Assembly (NCBI RefSeq): GCF_916619195.1
Contig: NZ_CAKAKL010000001.1
Location: forward strand, 1,302,001-1,366,000
DNA length: 64,000 bases
Direction: 5' to 3'
From: Inquilinus sp. Marseille-Q2685
GTDB lineage: Bacteria > Pseudomonadota > Alphaproteobacteria > DSM-16000 > Inquilinaceae
Shown here: in pieces, positions 53,896 through 63,390 of the stretch
How the letters are laid out: the number at the start of each line of letters is the position of its first letter
How positions within the stretch are numbered: the first letter of the stretch is position 1
Position numbers and translations under genes: made by a program
Notes under the pieces: generated by a model
What the model was told of the DNA's origin: nothing
Database searches by the model: none
Seen by the model: only the letters and a program-made list of their open reading frames with translations

Positions 53896-55161
53896 TTACT
53901 TGGCGGCCGGCTTGTACCAGGAGTCGAGCCCCTTCTGGATGCTCTCCGCCGCCTGCTGCGCGGTCATGGTGCCGTTCAGCACCTGGGCCGAGACGTTCCA
54001 CAGCTCGTTCTCCAGGTTCGGCGTGCCGCGCGACAGGATCTGGTACGAGTTGCGGATGGTCGACTCGCAGCTCTTGCGCCAGGCCGCGAACTCCGCCGCC
54101 ACCGGGTCCTTGATCGTGACCGGGTGGTTCGACAGCGAGTAGAAGCCCGGCAGGGCGTTCGAGTAGATGTCCGCGAATTCCGGCGTCGCCAGCCATTCCA
54201 GGAAGGCCTTGGCGGCCTCCGGGTTCTTCGTCTTGGCGTTCATGCCGAGGGCGATGTCGGTGTGGTCGCTGATGTAGCACTTGTCGCCGGCCTTCTCGAC
54301 CGGCGGCGGGAAGGCGCCCATCTTGAAATCGGCCTGCTGGTTGAACACCGCGATGTCCCAGGACCCGGCTGGGTAGATCGCCGCGCGGCCGAGGGTGAAC
54401 AGGTTCTGACTGTCCGGATAGGCCTGGGCCTCATAGCCGTCCGGCAGATACGGCTTCCACTTCGCCAGCTCCTCGAACGCCTCGACATAGGGCTTGTCGG
54501 TGAACTTCTGCGTGCCGGCGATCAGCGCCTTGCGGCCCTCCTCGCCCTTCCACAGGTTCGGACCGATGTTCTGGAAGCCCATCGTCGCGGCCTCCCACTG
54601 GTCCTTGGTGCCGATGTCGAGCGGCGCCACCTCGCCCTTCTCCTTGATCTTGTCGAGCAGGGCGAAGAACTCGGCCTCAGTCTTCGGCGGGGTCAGCCCT
54701 TCGGCGTCGAAGATGTCCTTGTTGTAGAGGAAGCCGTGGATCACCGAGGCCATCGGCACGCAGAACAGCGTCTTGCCGTCATCGGTGATCCAGGCGCTCT
54801 TGGCGACCTCGGAGAAGGTGTCCATGCCCTTCAGGTCGGTGACCGGGGTGAGGTAGCCCTTCTGGAACAGCGCCAGCGAGGCGTCGAACGGCCGGCAGCT
54901 GATCAGGTCGCCCGCGGTGCCGCCTTCGAGCTTGGCGTTGAGGGCCGCGTTGTACTCGGTCGGCGTCGACGGCGAGAACACGACCTTGATCCCCGGATGG
55001 CTCTTCTCGAAGGCCGGGATGATGGTGTCCTGCCACACCTTCAGGTCGTCGTTGCGCCAGCTCTCGATGGTCAGGGTCACATCGGCGGCGGCCGCCTGGC
55101 CCGCCAGGGCGAAGAGCGCCGCCCCGGCCAGGAACGCGCCGCGCAGGAACGAATGGGACAT
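53896..55161 (-). CDS. Carbohydrate ABC importer binding protein, likely amino-sugar specific
   Basis: Periplasmic binding protein of 421 residues (family 1, COG1653 type) with a 25-residue signal peptide ending QAAAA. Typical text: LTIESWRNDDLKVWQDTIIPAFEKSHPGIKV and AAIYPAGSWDIAVF. AGGAGG precedes the ATG at 55161. Co-transcribed with murQ behind a DasR/NagR-like operator, which points to N-acetylglucosamine, chitobiose or muropeptide sugars as ligand; that is inference from context. Confidence 0.9.
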   Translation of the reverse strand: MSHSFLRGAFLAGAALFALAGQAAAADVTLTIESWRNDDLKVWQDTIIPAFEKSHPGIKVVFSPSTPTEYNAALNAKLEGGTAGDLISCRPFDASLALFQKGYLTPVTDLKGMDTFSEVAKSAWITDDGKTLFCVPMASVIHGFLYNKDIFDAEGLTPPKTEAEFFALLDKIKEKGEVAPLDIGTKDQWEAATMGFQNIGPNLWKGEEGRKALIAGTQKFTDKPYVEAFEELAKWKPYLPDGYEAQAYPDSQNLFTLGRAAIYPAGSWDIAVFNQQADFKMGAFPPPVEKAGDKCYISDHTDIALGMNAKTKNPEAAKAFLEWLATPEFADIYSNALPGFYSLSNHPVTIKDPVAAEFAAWRKSCESTIRNSYQILSRGTPNLENELWNVSAQVLNGTMTAQQAAESIQKGLDSWYKPAAK

Positions 55162-55227
55162 GTGCAATGGCCTCCTCTGTTCGGCGTTTCGCCGTTGCCC
55201 GCGGGCGGCAGCCCGCCCGCTGTCTCT

Positions 55228-56115
55228 CTAGGAACCCTGCTTCGCCGCCAGGGCGCGGCGGAGATCGCCGCCGACGGCGGCCAGGCGCCGGCGCCCGTCC
55301 TCGGCGCTGTCGCCCAGCGCCACCAGGGCGGCCAGCTTGACGTTCTGCCCCGACGCGTCCAGCGCCGCCCGCGCCGCCGCCTCGTCGACCGGCACGATGG
55401 CGCGCAGCATGCGCACCGAGCGGTCGTTCAGCTTGGCGTTGGTCGGCTGCATGTCGACCATCAGCCCGTCATAGACATGGCCGAGCCGGGTCATCACCAG
55501 GGTCGAGAACAGGTTGAGCGCCACCTTCTGCGCCGTGCCGGCCTTCAGCCGGGTGGAGCCGGCGATCGGCTCCTCCCCCGTCGCCAGCAGCACGGCATGG
55601 GCGGCGTCGCCGAAGATCGGCGCGCCGGGGTTGGAGGCGACGGCGATGGTCAGCGCGCCGGCGCGGGCGGCCTCCTGCAGCACGGCGCGGGTGTAGGGGG
55701 TGCCGCCGCTGGCGGCGATGCCGATCACCACGTCGTCGGGGCCGAGCCGGAGGGCCGCGGCCTCGGACCGGCCGGCGTCGGCGTCGTCCTCGGCGTTCTC
55801 CACCGGCCGGCTCAGCGCCGTGGCGCCGCCGGCGATCAGATAGGCCAGCTTGTCCTGCGGGTGGCCGAAGGTCGGGAACAGCTCCGACCCGTCCTGGGCC
55901 GCGACCCGGCCGGAGGTGCCGGCGCCGGCATAGACCAGGCGGCCGCCGCGGCGCAGCCGCGGCGCCGCATCGGCGGCGGCGGCGGCCAGGGCCGGCAGGG
56001 CCGGCCGCACCGAGGCGACGGCGGCGAGCTGGGATTCGAGCAGCGCGTCGAGGATCTCCGCATCCTCCCAGGCGTCGATGCCCCTGAAGCGGCGTGATGC
56101 GGTCTCGGTTCCCAT
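55228..56115 (-). CDS. murQ: N-acetylmuramic acid 6-phosphate etherase MurQ
   Basis: Cytoplasmic lyase of 295 residues that removes lactate from N-acetylmuramate 6-phosphate, giving GlcNAc 6-phosphate for wall recycling. The SIS fold is seen in GGRLVYAGAGTSGRVAAQDGSEL and DVVIGIAASGGTPYTRAVL, and the conserved GEEPIAGSTRLKAGTAQKVALN and MVDMQPTNAKLNDRSVRML are family signatures. First gene of the amino-sugar importer unit, directly behind a perfect palindromic operator. Confidence 0.95.
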   Translation of the reverse strand: MGTETASRRFRGIDAWEDAEILDALLESQLAAVASVRPALPALAAAAADAAPRLRRGGRLVYAGAGTSGRVAAQDGSELFPTFGHPQDKLAYLIAGGATALSRPVENAEDDADAGRSEAAALRLGPDDVVIGIAASGGTPYTRAVLQEAARAGALTIAVASNPGAPIFGDAAHAVLLATGEEPIAGSTRLKAGTAQKVALNLFSTLVMTRLGHVYDGLMVDMQPTNAKLNDRSVRMLRAIVPVDEAAARAALDASGQNVKLAALVALGDSAEDGRRRLAAVGGDLRRALAAKQGS

Positions 56116-56138
56116 GCGTCTCGATCGCTGGCCTGGAT

Positions 56139-56156
56139 GAGTGGTCTAGACCACTC
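56139..56156. promoter_or_regulatory. Perfect palindrome, DasR/NagR-type GntR operator
   Basis: GAGTGGTCTAGACCACTC is a perfect 18-base palindrome 24 bases upstream of murQ. Its core TGGTCTAGACCA matches the dre site bound by DasR/NagR (GntR/HutC family), which sense glucosamine-6-phosphate or GlcNAc-6-phosphate. No such regulator gene is in the window. Confidence 0.72.
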
Positions 56157-56247
56157 TCTCAGAGTTGCCCGCGCAGCGCAAGATGATCCTGTCCGGCCCG
56201 CCGGAAGGACGGTTCGAGGCAACCGGCGCCGCGGCCGGGACCGGCCG

Positions 56248-57138
56248 CTACCAGCTGAAGGAGAAGCCGGCGGTGAACTTGACGCCCGGCTGGTCGGTGC
56301 CGAGGTCGACCAGCGAGGCGCTGGCCTTGAGCGGACCGAGCAGCGTCTGCTCGGCGCCGACGCTGCCGGTCAGGTGCCGGTCGGTGCTGGTGAACTGGCT
56401 GCCGACCAGCAGGGCGGTGGTGTGCCAGGGCAGCTCCAGCCGGGCGTTGCGGTCGATCTCCCAGCTGGTCACCGGCGCCTCGGGGCCGAGCAGCCCGCCG
56501 CGGGTCACGGCGTAGCGGTCCTCCGACGATCCCGACAGGCCGAGGAAGGACCAGGCGCGCGACAGCACCGCCGCCAGCTGCCCGGTGCCTTCGCCCGATT
56601 GCGGCTCGAAGCTGGCCTCGATCCGGGCCGACTGCCAGAACGGCACGAACCAGGGCAGCTCGGTCAGGCCGATGCTGGCCTGCGCCTTGCCGGTGGCGGT
56701 GCGCCGCGCCATCTCCAGCCGGTCCCAGCGCTGGGCGAAGCCGGGATAGGGGTCAGCCGGGATGTCGAAGGTGACGCCGGTCTTGACGATGAAGCCGGGG
56801 GCCTGGGACTGCAGCGTCGCGCCGACCGAGCCGGCGCCGGTCACGTCGCGCTGCCCGGTGACCGTGGAGACGCCGGGATCGAGGCCGACATAGGCGGTCG
56901 ACACCCGCGACGAGCCGCGCCCCGTGCCCGGTCGGTCCCGGCGCGGAACCGGGAGGGCATCGGCGGGGATGTCGAAGGTCACGCCGGCGCCGGAGACGAA
57001 GCCCGGCATCGGCGATTGCGGCACCGCGGCCGCGCCGAAATCCTCGTCCGGCCGGGCCTGGGCGGCCGGCATCGCCGTCGGGATCAGCGCGACGGCGGCT
57101 GCGGCACGCAGCAAAAAGGGGTGGCAGGTCCGCGGCAT
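56248..57138 (-). CDS. Exported outer-membrane-type protein with repeated GVTFDIPAD motif
   Basis: Protein of 296 residues, family not recognised. Residues 1–28 look like a signal peptide (LLRAAAAVALIPTAMPAAQA). Two internal repeats share GF(x4)GVTFDIPAD: PGFVSGAGVTFDIPADALP and PGFIVKTGVTFDIPADPYP. The second half is rich in alternating β-strand pattern, and the protein ends in FSFSW, an aromatic C-terminus typical of outer-membrane β-barrels. It sits alone between murQ and the dehydrogenase gene. Confidence 0.72.
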   Translation of the reverse strand: MPRTCHPFLLRAAAAVALIPTAMPAAQARPDEDFGAAAVPQSPMPGFVSGAGVTFDIPADALPVPRRDRPGTGRGSSRVSTAYVGLDPGVSTVTGQRDVTGAGSVGATLQSQAPGFIVKTGVTFDIPADPYPGFAQRWDRLEMARRTATGKAQASIGLTELPWFVPFWQSARIEASFEPQSGEGTGQLAAVLSRAWSFLGLSGSSEDRYAVTRGGLLGPEAPVTSWEIDRNARLELPWHTTALLVGSQFTSTDRHLTGSVGAEQTLLGPLKASASLVDLGTDQPGVKFTAGFSFSW

Positions 57139-57251
57139 CGGCGGGCTGTCTCTCCCTGGGGGGATGGGGGCTTCCCCCCCAGAGGAGGGATCCGGCTGTG
57201 TCTGCCAACCCCTTGAATTGTGACAATTTCCGCCTGGGCGCGGCCGGCCGC

Positions 57252-58262
57252 TCAGAACGCCAGCACCACCTTGCCGAAATGCCGGCCTGATTCCAGATGT
57301 CGCAGGGCCTCGCGCGCCTCGGTCCAGGGGAAGCTGCGGTCGATCACCGGCCGCAGCCCGGTGGCGGCGACGGCCCGGTTCATCGCCTCGAAGCTGTCGC
57401 GCGAGCCGACCGGGATGCCGCGGATGCGGGCGCGGCGGAACATGATCTCGACCGGGTTGATCTCCGCCGACTTGCCGCCGAGATAGCCGATCACATTGAT
57501 CTGGCCGCCGATGCGGATCGCCGCCAGCGAGCGGGCGAAGGTGCCGGGGCCGCCGACCTCGATCACATGGTCGACGCCGCGGCCGCCGGTCAGGTCGCGC
57601 ACCGCCGCATCCCAGCCCGGAGTCGTCCGGTAGTTCACCGTGCCGGCGGCGCCGAGCGCCCGCGCCCGCTGCAGCTTCTCGTCGCTGGAGGAGGTGACGA
57701 TCGCCCGGGCGCCCGCGGCGACGGCGAATTGCAGGGCGAACACCGCGACACCGCCGGTGCCCTGGACCAGCACGGTGTCGCCGGGCTTGATCCCGCCTTC
57801 AGTCACGAGAGAGGTCCAGGCGGTCAGGGCGGCGCAGGGCAGCGTCGCCGCCTCCTCGTCGGTCAGGTGCGCCGGCACCGGGACCACGCCCTCGGCGTCG
57901 AGCCCGGCATATTCCGCCAGCATGCCGGGACCGGGTCCGCCGAGCGGCACCGCCCGCTCGATGCCCTCGAAATCGCCGGCGATCCAGCCCTGCCAGAAGG
58001 TCGAGGCCACCCGGTCGCCGGGCTTGACGCGGGTGACGCCCTCGCCCACCGCCGCGACCTCGCCGACGCCGTCGGACAGCGGCACCATCGGCAGCTCGAA
58101 GCCGGCATGGTAGTTGCCGCGCACGATCTCCAGGTCTCGGTAGTTCAGCGAGGCCGCGCGCATCCGCAGCAGCACCTCGCCCCGCCGCGGTTCCGGCACC
58201 GGCCGCTCCACCGGGCGCAGCCGGTCGATGCCCTCGCCCTCTTCGATCACGAATGCCTTCAT
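57252..58262 (-). CDS. Zinc-independent medium-chain dehydrogenase, quinone oxidoreductase-like
   Basis: NAD(P)H-dependent oxidoreductase of 336 residues. It has the MDR start (VLLRMRAASLNYRDLEIVRG) and the Rossmann motif DTVLVQGTGGVAVFALQFA. The catalytic zinc cysteine and the four-cysteine structural-zinc lobe of true alcohol dehydrogenases are absent, so it likely reduces quinones, enones or similar. Divergent from a LysR gene that probably controls it. Confidence 0.9.
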   Translation of the reverse strand: MKAFVIEEGEGIDRLRPVERPVPEPRRGEVLLRMRAASLNYRDLEIVRGNYHAGFELPMVPLSDGVGEVAAVGEGVTRVKPGDRVASTFWQGWIAGDFEGIERAVPLGGPGPGMLAEYAGLDAEGVVPVPAHLTDEEAATLPCAALTAWTSLVTEGGIKPGDTVLVQGTGGVAVFALQFAVAAGARAIVTSSSDEKLQRARALGAAGTVNYRTTPGWDAAVRDLTGGRGVDHVIEVGGPGTFARSLAAIRIGGQINVIGYLGGKSAEINPVEIMFRRARIRGIPVGSRDSFEAMNRAVAATGLRPVIDRSFPWTEAREALRHLESGRHFGKVVLAF

Positions 58263-58353
58263 CGCTTCGCTCCAGGATGTTGCGCTGGAGAGATCGCCCG
58301 GCCTTCGCTAATCTTCAAATTCATTGTTTTCAGAAACTTCATGACGGAGCGGC

Positions 58354-59268
58354 ATGATGTTGGACGAGATGCGTGCCTTCGTGCTGCTGGCCGAGACCGG
58401 CTCGATCCAGCGGGTGGCGGAGCGGCTGCCCCTGACCCAGCCGGCGGTGACCCGGCAGATTCAGCGGCTGGAGCAGCATCTCGGCACCACCCTGCTGGAC
58501 CGGCGGGTGAAGCCGCCGCGGCTGACCCCGGCCGGCCTGGCGGCTCTGGAGCGCTGCCGCGCCATCCTGGCGGCGGTGCAGGAGCTCAAGGACAGCGCCG
58601 GCGAGGCGGCCGAGCCGGAGGGGGATCTGCGGCTCGGCGTCGGCGTGCTGCACGCCTTCGCCGAGGCGGATTTCACGGCGCTGCTGCGCGGCCTGCGCCA
58701 GCGCTGGCCGCGCCTGTCGCTGCGCCTGACCGGCGGGCTGGCGCACACCCTGCTGGCCGATCTCGACCGCGGCCGGCTGGACGCCGCGGTGGTGCTGCTG
58801 CAGGAGAGTGCCGCCCCCTATCCCGGCCGGGTGGTGGGTCAGGAGAAGCTGGTGGTGGTCGGCGCCCGCGGCCTGGCCCTGCCGCGCCGGCCGTCGCTGG
58901 CCGACCTGGCCGCCTGCGACTGGGTGGTCAGCCCGCGCGAATCCTGCGACGTGCGGCCGGCGCTGGAGGCGCTGTTCGCGCGGGAGGGGCTGGAGCTGCG
59001 GATCTCGGCCGAGGTGCACGACCTGGCGATCCAGCAGTCGCTGATCCGCTCCGGCTTCGGCCTCGGCGTGCTGCCGGCGCGGCGCAGCGCCCCCTTCACC
59101 GCGCGGGACGAGTTGCGCCGCATCGACCTGCCCGGCTTCCGCTTCGACTTCGCCATCAGCGTGGTGCGGGCGCCGCATCTCGGCCGGCTGGACCGCGCGG
59201 TCGATCATCTGGAGGACGAACTGCGGCAGCGGCTGGCGCCGGAGGTGGTGCCGATGGCGGCGGGGTGA
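58354..59268 (+). CDS. LysR-family transcriptional regulator
   Basis: Regulator of 304 residues. Helix-turn-helix: SIQRVAERLPLTQPAVTRQIQRLEQHLG; effector domain follows with DLRLGVGVLHAFAEADFTALL. GGAG precedes the ATG. Divergent from the quinone-oxidoreductase-like gene across a 91-base AT-rich gap (58300–58345), the classic LysR arrangement. Confidence 0.92.
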   Translation: MMLDEMRAFVLLAETGSIQRVAERLPLTQPAVTRQIQRLEQHLGTTLLDRRVKPPRLTPAGLAALERCRAILAAVQELKDSAGEAAEPEGDLRLGVGVLHAFAEADFTALLRGLRQRWPRLSLRLTGGLAHTLLADLDRGRLDAAVVLLQESAAPYPGRVVGQEKLVVVGARGLALPRRPSLADLAACDWVVSPRESCDVRPALEALFAREGLELRISAEVHDLAIQQSLIRSGFGLGVLPARRSAPFTARDELRRIDLPGFRFDFAISVVRAPHLGRLDRAVDHLEDELRQRLAPEVVPMAAG

Positions 59269-59309
59269 CGGCCGATACTTCCTCAGCTTGCCACACCGCA
59301 ACATATCAC

Positions 59310-59474
59310 TCTCCCCCTCCCCTTGCGGGAGGGGCTAGGGGGAGGGGGTTCTCTCGGCTGGAGCGGGCACAGACTGTCTCAAACCGGCACGGACGGCGAG
59401 TTCGGCGCCCTGCCCATTCGCGCGCGGACGCGCGCAGCCCCTCCCCCTGCCCCCTCCCGCAAGGGGAGGGGGAG
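59310..59474. repeat. Intergenic repeat family A, copy 2
   Basis: About 165 bases between convergent lysR and gntK genes. Terminal inverted repeats run CTCCCCCTCCCCTTGCGGGA (left) and the reverse complement (right). The inside carries TTCTCTCGGCT, GGCGAGTT and GCGGACGCGCGCAG, as in copy 1 (39400–39542), in the same orientation. Confidence 0.75.
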
Positions 59475-59527
59475 GATTAAAGATGTGGGCTCGCACGTTT
59501 TCGAAGAGGCCGCATTCGGCAAAGAGA

Positions 59528-60115
59528 TCACGCCCCGTCGGCCAAGCGGGAAACCTGCGCCCCCAGCCCCAGCCTGCGGGCGGCGATGTCGACGATGCGG
59601 CGCGGCGGGTGGCGGATGTCGACCGTGACCACCCGCTCGCCGTCGCCCGGCGGCTCCAGCGTCTCGAACTGGCTGCGCAGCAGCGAGGGCGGCATGAAAT
59701 GGCCCTTGCGGTTGGCCAGGCGCGTGGCGATCACCGCCTCCGACCCCGAGAGGTAGAGGAAGGCGACGCCCGGGCGGCCGGCCACCAGCCGGTCGCGATA
59801 GACCCGCTTGAGGGCGGAGCAGGCCAGCGCCGCCGGCTGGCCATCCGCCAGCCACTGCCCGATCTGCGCCGCCATGGCGTCGAGCCAGGGCCAGCGGTCG
59901 TCATCGGTCAGCGGGTGGCCGGCCTTCATCTTCTCGATGTTGGCCGGCGGGTGGAAGCTGTCGGCATCGGCGAAGACCCCGCCCATGCGCCGGGCCAGCT
60001 GCTTGCCGATCGTGGTCTTGCCCGAGCCGGAGACGCCCATGACGATGACCACGCCGGGCGGGCCGCCGCGGCCGGAGTCCGAAATTTGGGTCGCGTCCGC
60101 GGCCGGCATGGGCAT
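59528..60115 (-). CDS. gntK: Gluconokinase
   Basis: Kinase of 195 residues that phosphorylates gluconate to 6-phosphogluconate. Walker A is IVMGVSGSGKTT, followed by GGVFADADSFHPPANIEKMKAGHPLTDDDRWPWL and CSALKRVYRDRL, all hallmarks of GntK. It starts 4 bases after the stop of the Gfo/Idh gene, so the two form an operon, which suggests the dehydrogenase feeds a gluconate-type pathway. Confidence 0.93.
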   Translation of the reverse strand: MPMPAADATQISDSGRGGPPGVVIVMGVSGSGKTTIGKQLARRMGGVFADADSFHPPANIEKMKAGHPLTDDDRWPWLDAMAAQIGQWLADGQPAALACSALKRVYRDRLVAGRPGVAFLYLSGSEAVIATRLANRKGHFMPPSLLRSQFETLEPPGDGERVVTVDIRHPPRRIVDIAARRLGLGAQVSRLADGA

Positions 60116-60119
60116 GTCC

Positions 60120-61208
60120 TCAGCTGAGCTTCACGACTTCGCCGGTACGGAAGCTTTCATCCGCCGCCAGCACGATGCGCAGGCTGTCGATCGCCGCCTG
60201 CATGGAGTCGGTCAGGTCCAGGTCCTCGCGGATCGCACGCAGGAAGAATTCCTGCTCGCGGTCGCACAGCTCCTGGTGGCCGGGCTCGTCGGCCATGGTG
60301 ATCCAGCGGTCCTTGTCGACGAAGTGGTTGTCAGCGTCGATCGCGGCGGAGTGCAGCTTCAGCGCGTTGGTCTTGGTGTGCCGGTCGATGTCGGCGGAAT
60401 CGGAGATGGCGTCGGTTCTGGCCTCGCCCTGCCCGTCCTGCGGCACCACGATCGAGACGCAGCCCTTCGGCCCGACCACGTCCTTCACGAAATAGGCCAC
60501 CTCGCTCATCATCGGGCCCCAGCCGGCCTCGTACCAGCCGACCGAGCCGTCGTCGAAGACGACGTGCAGATGGCCGTAATTGTGGATCGCCACCTCGCTG
60601 GACAGGCGGGCGCCGATGCCGTGCACCCGCACAGGCTTGGCCCCGGTCATCTGGCACATCACGTCGACATAGTGGACGCCGCAATCGACCACCGGCGACA
60701 GCGACTGCAGCAGGTTCTTGTGCCAGGTCCAGGAGGGGCCGGAGCTCTGCTGGTTCAGGTTCATCCGCATCACCAGCGGCTTGCCGAGCGTCTTCGCCAC
60801 CTCGATGAACTTCATCCAGGACGGGTGCACGCGCAGGATGTAGCCGACCACCAGCTTGCGGCCGGTCTCCTTCGCCCGGGCGACGACGCGCTCGGCATCC
60901 TCGACCGTAGTGGCGATCGGCTTCTCCATGAACACATGGGCGCCGGCATCCAACGCCTGCAGCGCGAAGGCGGCATGGGTGTCGGACCAGGTGTTGATCG
61001 ACACGGCGTCCGGCCGGGTCTCGGCCAGGGCCGCGCCGTAATCGGCGAAGCGCGGATAGTCCGCCAGCTCGGCCGGCAGGTCGGCCTTGGCGATCGAGCG
61101 GGCGACGAGGCCGACGATCTCGAACCCCTCCAGCCGGTGATAGGCCAGGGCGTGCGACAGGCCCATATGGCCGATTCCGACGACGAGGACGCGCACCGGT
61201 TCGGTCAT
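60120..61208 (-). CDS. Gfo/Idh/MocA-family oxidoreductase
   Basis: NAD(P)-dependent sugar or polyol dehydrogenase of 362 residues. The Rossmann start is VRVLVVGIGHMGLSHALAYH, the conserved catalytic lysine motif is VFMEKPIATTVEDA, and the substrate domain holds LSPVVDCGVHYVDVM (Asp/His). The ATG at 61208 has CAGGGAG upstream. Directly upstream of gntK, so oxidation of a sugar toward gluconate is likely; exact substrate unknown. Confidence 0.91.
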   Translation of the reverse strand: MTEPVRVLVVGIGHMGLSHALAYHRLEGFEIVGLVARSIAKADLPAELADYPRFADYGAALAETRPDAVSINTWSDTHAAFALQALDAGAHVFMEKPIATTVEDAERVVARAKETGRKLVVGYILRVHPSWMKFIEVAKTLGKPLVMRMNLNQQSSGPSWTWHKNLLQSLSPVVDCGVHYVDVMCQMTGAKPVRVHGIGARLSSEVAIHNYGHLHVVFDDGSVGWYEAGWGPMMSEVAYFVKDVVGPKGCVSIVVPQDGQGEARTDAISDSADIDRHTKTNALKLHSAAIDADNHFVDKDRWITMADEPGHQELCDREQEFFLRAIREDLDLTDSMQAAIDSLRIVLAADESFRTGEVVKLS

Positions 61209-61288
61209 GGCGGGACTCCCTGGGTCATGGTGGAGAGAAGACTGTCGACACCGTCTGCCCGGCCTGGTCAAGTCCCCTGGGCCGGTTC

Positions 61289-61411
61289 TCCCCCTCACCC
61301 TCCCGCTGCTTCGCATCGGGCCCCTCCCTCTCCCCGAGGAGAGGGGTGGTTCACCTCTCCCTCGGCGAGAGGTCGAAATCACGCAGCGATTTCGGGTGAG
61401 GGGGCGGCTCC
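61289..61411. repeat. Intergenic repeat family B, copy 2
   Basis: About 123 bases in the gap between the Gfo/Idh start and the fghA stop (4 bases before it). It is the reverse complement of copy 1 (44888–45013), with CCTCACCCTCCCGCTGC, CTCCCCGAGGAGAGG and CAGCGATTTCGGGTGAGGG conserved. Confidence 0.75.
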
Positions 61412-61414
61412 GGC

Positions 61415-62263
61415 CTACCCGTTCAGCACCCCGGCGTGGTGGCGGATGTGGTCGGCGATGAAGGTGGAGATGAAGTAGTAGCCGTGGTCATAGCCGGGGT
61501 GGCGGCGCAGGGTCAGCGGCTGGCCGGCCTTGCGGCAGGCGGCCTCCAGGAGATGCGGGGGCAGCTCGCGCTCCAGGAACTGGTCCGCCTCGCCCTGGTC
61601 GATCAGCAGGTCCGGACAGCGCGCCCCGCCCTCCACCAGCGCCGTCGCGTCCCATTGCGCCCATGTGGACTGGTCCGGGCCGAGATAGCGCGAGAACGCC
61701 TTCTGCCCCCAGGGACACTGCGACGGCGCCGCGATCGGCGCGAAGGCCGAGACGGAGCGATAGAGCCCCGGATTGCGCAAGGCCGCCACCAGCGCCCCGT
61801 GCCCGCCCATCGAATGCCCGAAGATCCCCATCGCGCTGCGCCGCGCCGGGAAGTGCTTGCCGATCACCTCCGGCAGCTCCCGCGTCACATAGGCATGCAT
61901 CCGGTAGCCGTCGCGCCAGGGCGCCTCGGTCGCGTCGAGGTAGAACCCGGCCCCGAGCCCGAAATCCCAGCTCTCGTCGTCGCCCGGGTGCCGCCGGTCG
62001 CGCGGGCTGGTGTCCGGCGCCACCAGCATCAGCCCGAACTCCGCCGCATGCTGCAGCGCGCCCGCCTTGATGATGAAGGTCTCCTCGGTGCAGGTCAGCC
62101 CGGCGAGGTAGACCAGCACCGGCACCGGACGCTCCTGCGCCTGCGGCGGCACGTAGACCGCGAAGCGCATCTCGCCGCCGATCTCGGCCGAGGCGTGGCT
62201 GTAGAACCCGACCTCGCCCGCGAAGGCCCGGTGCCTGCTCCGGGTGGTGATCTCGCCCGACAT
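61415..62263 (-). CDS. fghA: S-formylglutathione hydrolase
   Basis: Serine esterase of 282 residues that hydrolyses S-formylglutathione to formate and glutathione, the second step of formaldehyde detoxification. The nucleophile is in GIFGHSMGGHGAL, the acid probably in LLIDQGEADQFL, the histidine in PGYDHGYYFISTF. Its start codon overlaps the stop of adhC, so the two pathway genes are coupled. Confidence 0.95.
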   Translation of the reverse strand: MSGEITTRSRHRAFAGEVGFYSHASAEIGGEMRFAVYVPPQAQERPVPVLVYLAGLTCTEETFIIKAGALQHAAEFGLMLVAPDTSPRDRRHPGDDESWDFGLGAGFYLDATEAPWRDGYRMHAYVTRELPEVIGKHFPARRSAMGIFGHSMGGHGALVAALRNPGLYRSVSAFAPIAAPSQCPWGQKAFSRYLGPDQSTWAQWDATALVEGGARCPDLLIDQGEADQFLERELPPHLLEAACRKAGQPLTLRRHPGYDHGYYFISTFIADHIRHHAGVLNG

Positions 62264-63390
62264 CAGAACTCCACCACCGTGCGGATCGACTTGCCCTCAT
62301 GCATCAGGTCGAAGCCCTCGTTGATCCGCTCCAGCGGCAGCTTGTGCGTGATCATCGGGTCGATCTCGATCTTCCCCGACATGTACCAGTCGACGATCTT
62401 CGGCACGTCGGTCCGGCCGCGGGCGCCGCCGAAGGCCGTGCCCTTCCACACCCGCCCGGTGACCAGCTGGAACGGACGGGTCGAGATCTCCTGCCCCGCC
62501 CCCGCCACGCCGATCACGATGCTCTGGCCCCAGCCGCGATGCGCGCTCTCCAAGGCCGCCCGCATCACCTTGACGTTGCCGGTGCAGTCGAAGGTGTAGT
62601 CCGCACCCCCGATCTGGTCCGCCCCCCGCTTGGTCAGGTTCACCAGATAGGGCACCAGGTCGCCCTCGACCTCGCTGGGGTTGACGAAATGGGTCATGCC
62701 GAAGCGCTCGCCCCACTCCTTCTTCGCATTGTTCAGGTCGACGCCGATGATCATGTCGGCCCCGGCCAGCCGCAGTCCCTGGATCACGTTCAGCCCGATG
62801 CCGCCGAGCCCGAACACGATCGCGGTCGCGCCCTCCTCCACCTTCGCCGTGTTGATCACGGCGCCGATGCCGGTGGTCACGCCGCAGCCGATGTAGCAGA
62901 TCTTGTCGAACGGCGCGTCCGGGTTGACCTTGGCCAGCGCGATCTCCGGCAGCACCGTGAAGTTCGAGAAGGTCGAGCAGCCCATGTAGTGGAAGATCCG
63001 CTCGCCGCCGACCGAGAACCGGCTGGTGCCGTCCGGCATCAGCCCCTGACCCTGGGTCGACCGGATCGCCGTGCACAGATTGGTCTTGCGCGACAGGCAG
63101 GACGGGCACTGCCGGCATTCCGGCGTGTACAGCGGGATCACATGGTCGCCCTTCGAGAGGCTGGTCACCCCCAGCCCGACATCGACCACCACCCCCGCGC
63201 CCTCATGCCCCAGGATCGACGGGAACAGACCTTCCGGATCCGCCCCCGACAGCGTGAACTCGTCCGTGTGGCAGATCCCCGTCGCCTTGATCTCGACCAG
63301 AACCTCACCGAACTTCGGGCCCTCCAGGTCCACCTCCATGATCTCCAGAGGCTTCCCCGCGGCGACGGCTACGGCGGCACGCGTCTTCAT
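62263..63390 (-). CDS. adhC: S-(hydroxymethyl)glutathione dehydrogenase / class III alcohol dehydrogenase
   Basis: Zinc dehydrogenase of 375 residues that oxidises the glutathione–formaldehyde adduct with NAD. Catalytic zinc ligands are in [14 protein letters not shown] and [10 protein letters not shown], and the structural zinc site in [15 protein letters not shown]. Rossmann motif: [16 protein letters not shown]. The ATG at 63390 ([21 protein letters not shown]) has GAGGAG upstream. First gene of adhC–fghA. Confidence 0.96.
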   Translation of the reverse strand: MKTRAAVAVAAGKPLEIMEVDLEGPKFGEVLVEIKATGICHTDEFTLSGADPEGLFPSILGHEGAGVVVDVGLGVTSLSKGDHVIPLYTPECRQCPSCLSRKTNLCTAIRSTQGQGLMPDGTSRFSVGGERIFHYMGCSTFSNFTVLPEIALAKVNPDAPFDKICYIGCGVTTGIGAVINTAKVEEGATAIVFGLGGIGLNVIQGLRLAGADMIIGVDLNNAKKEWGERFGMTHFVNPSEVEGDLVPYLVNLTKRGADQIGGADYTFDCTGNVKVMRAALESAHRGWGQSIVIGVAGAGQEISTRPFQLVTGRVWKGTAFGGARGRTDVPKIVDWYMSGKIEIDPMITHKLPLERINEGFDLMHEGKSIRTVVEF

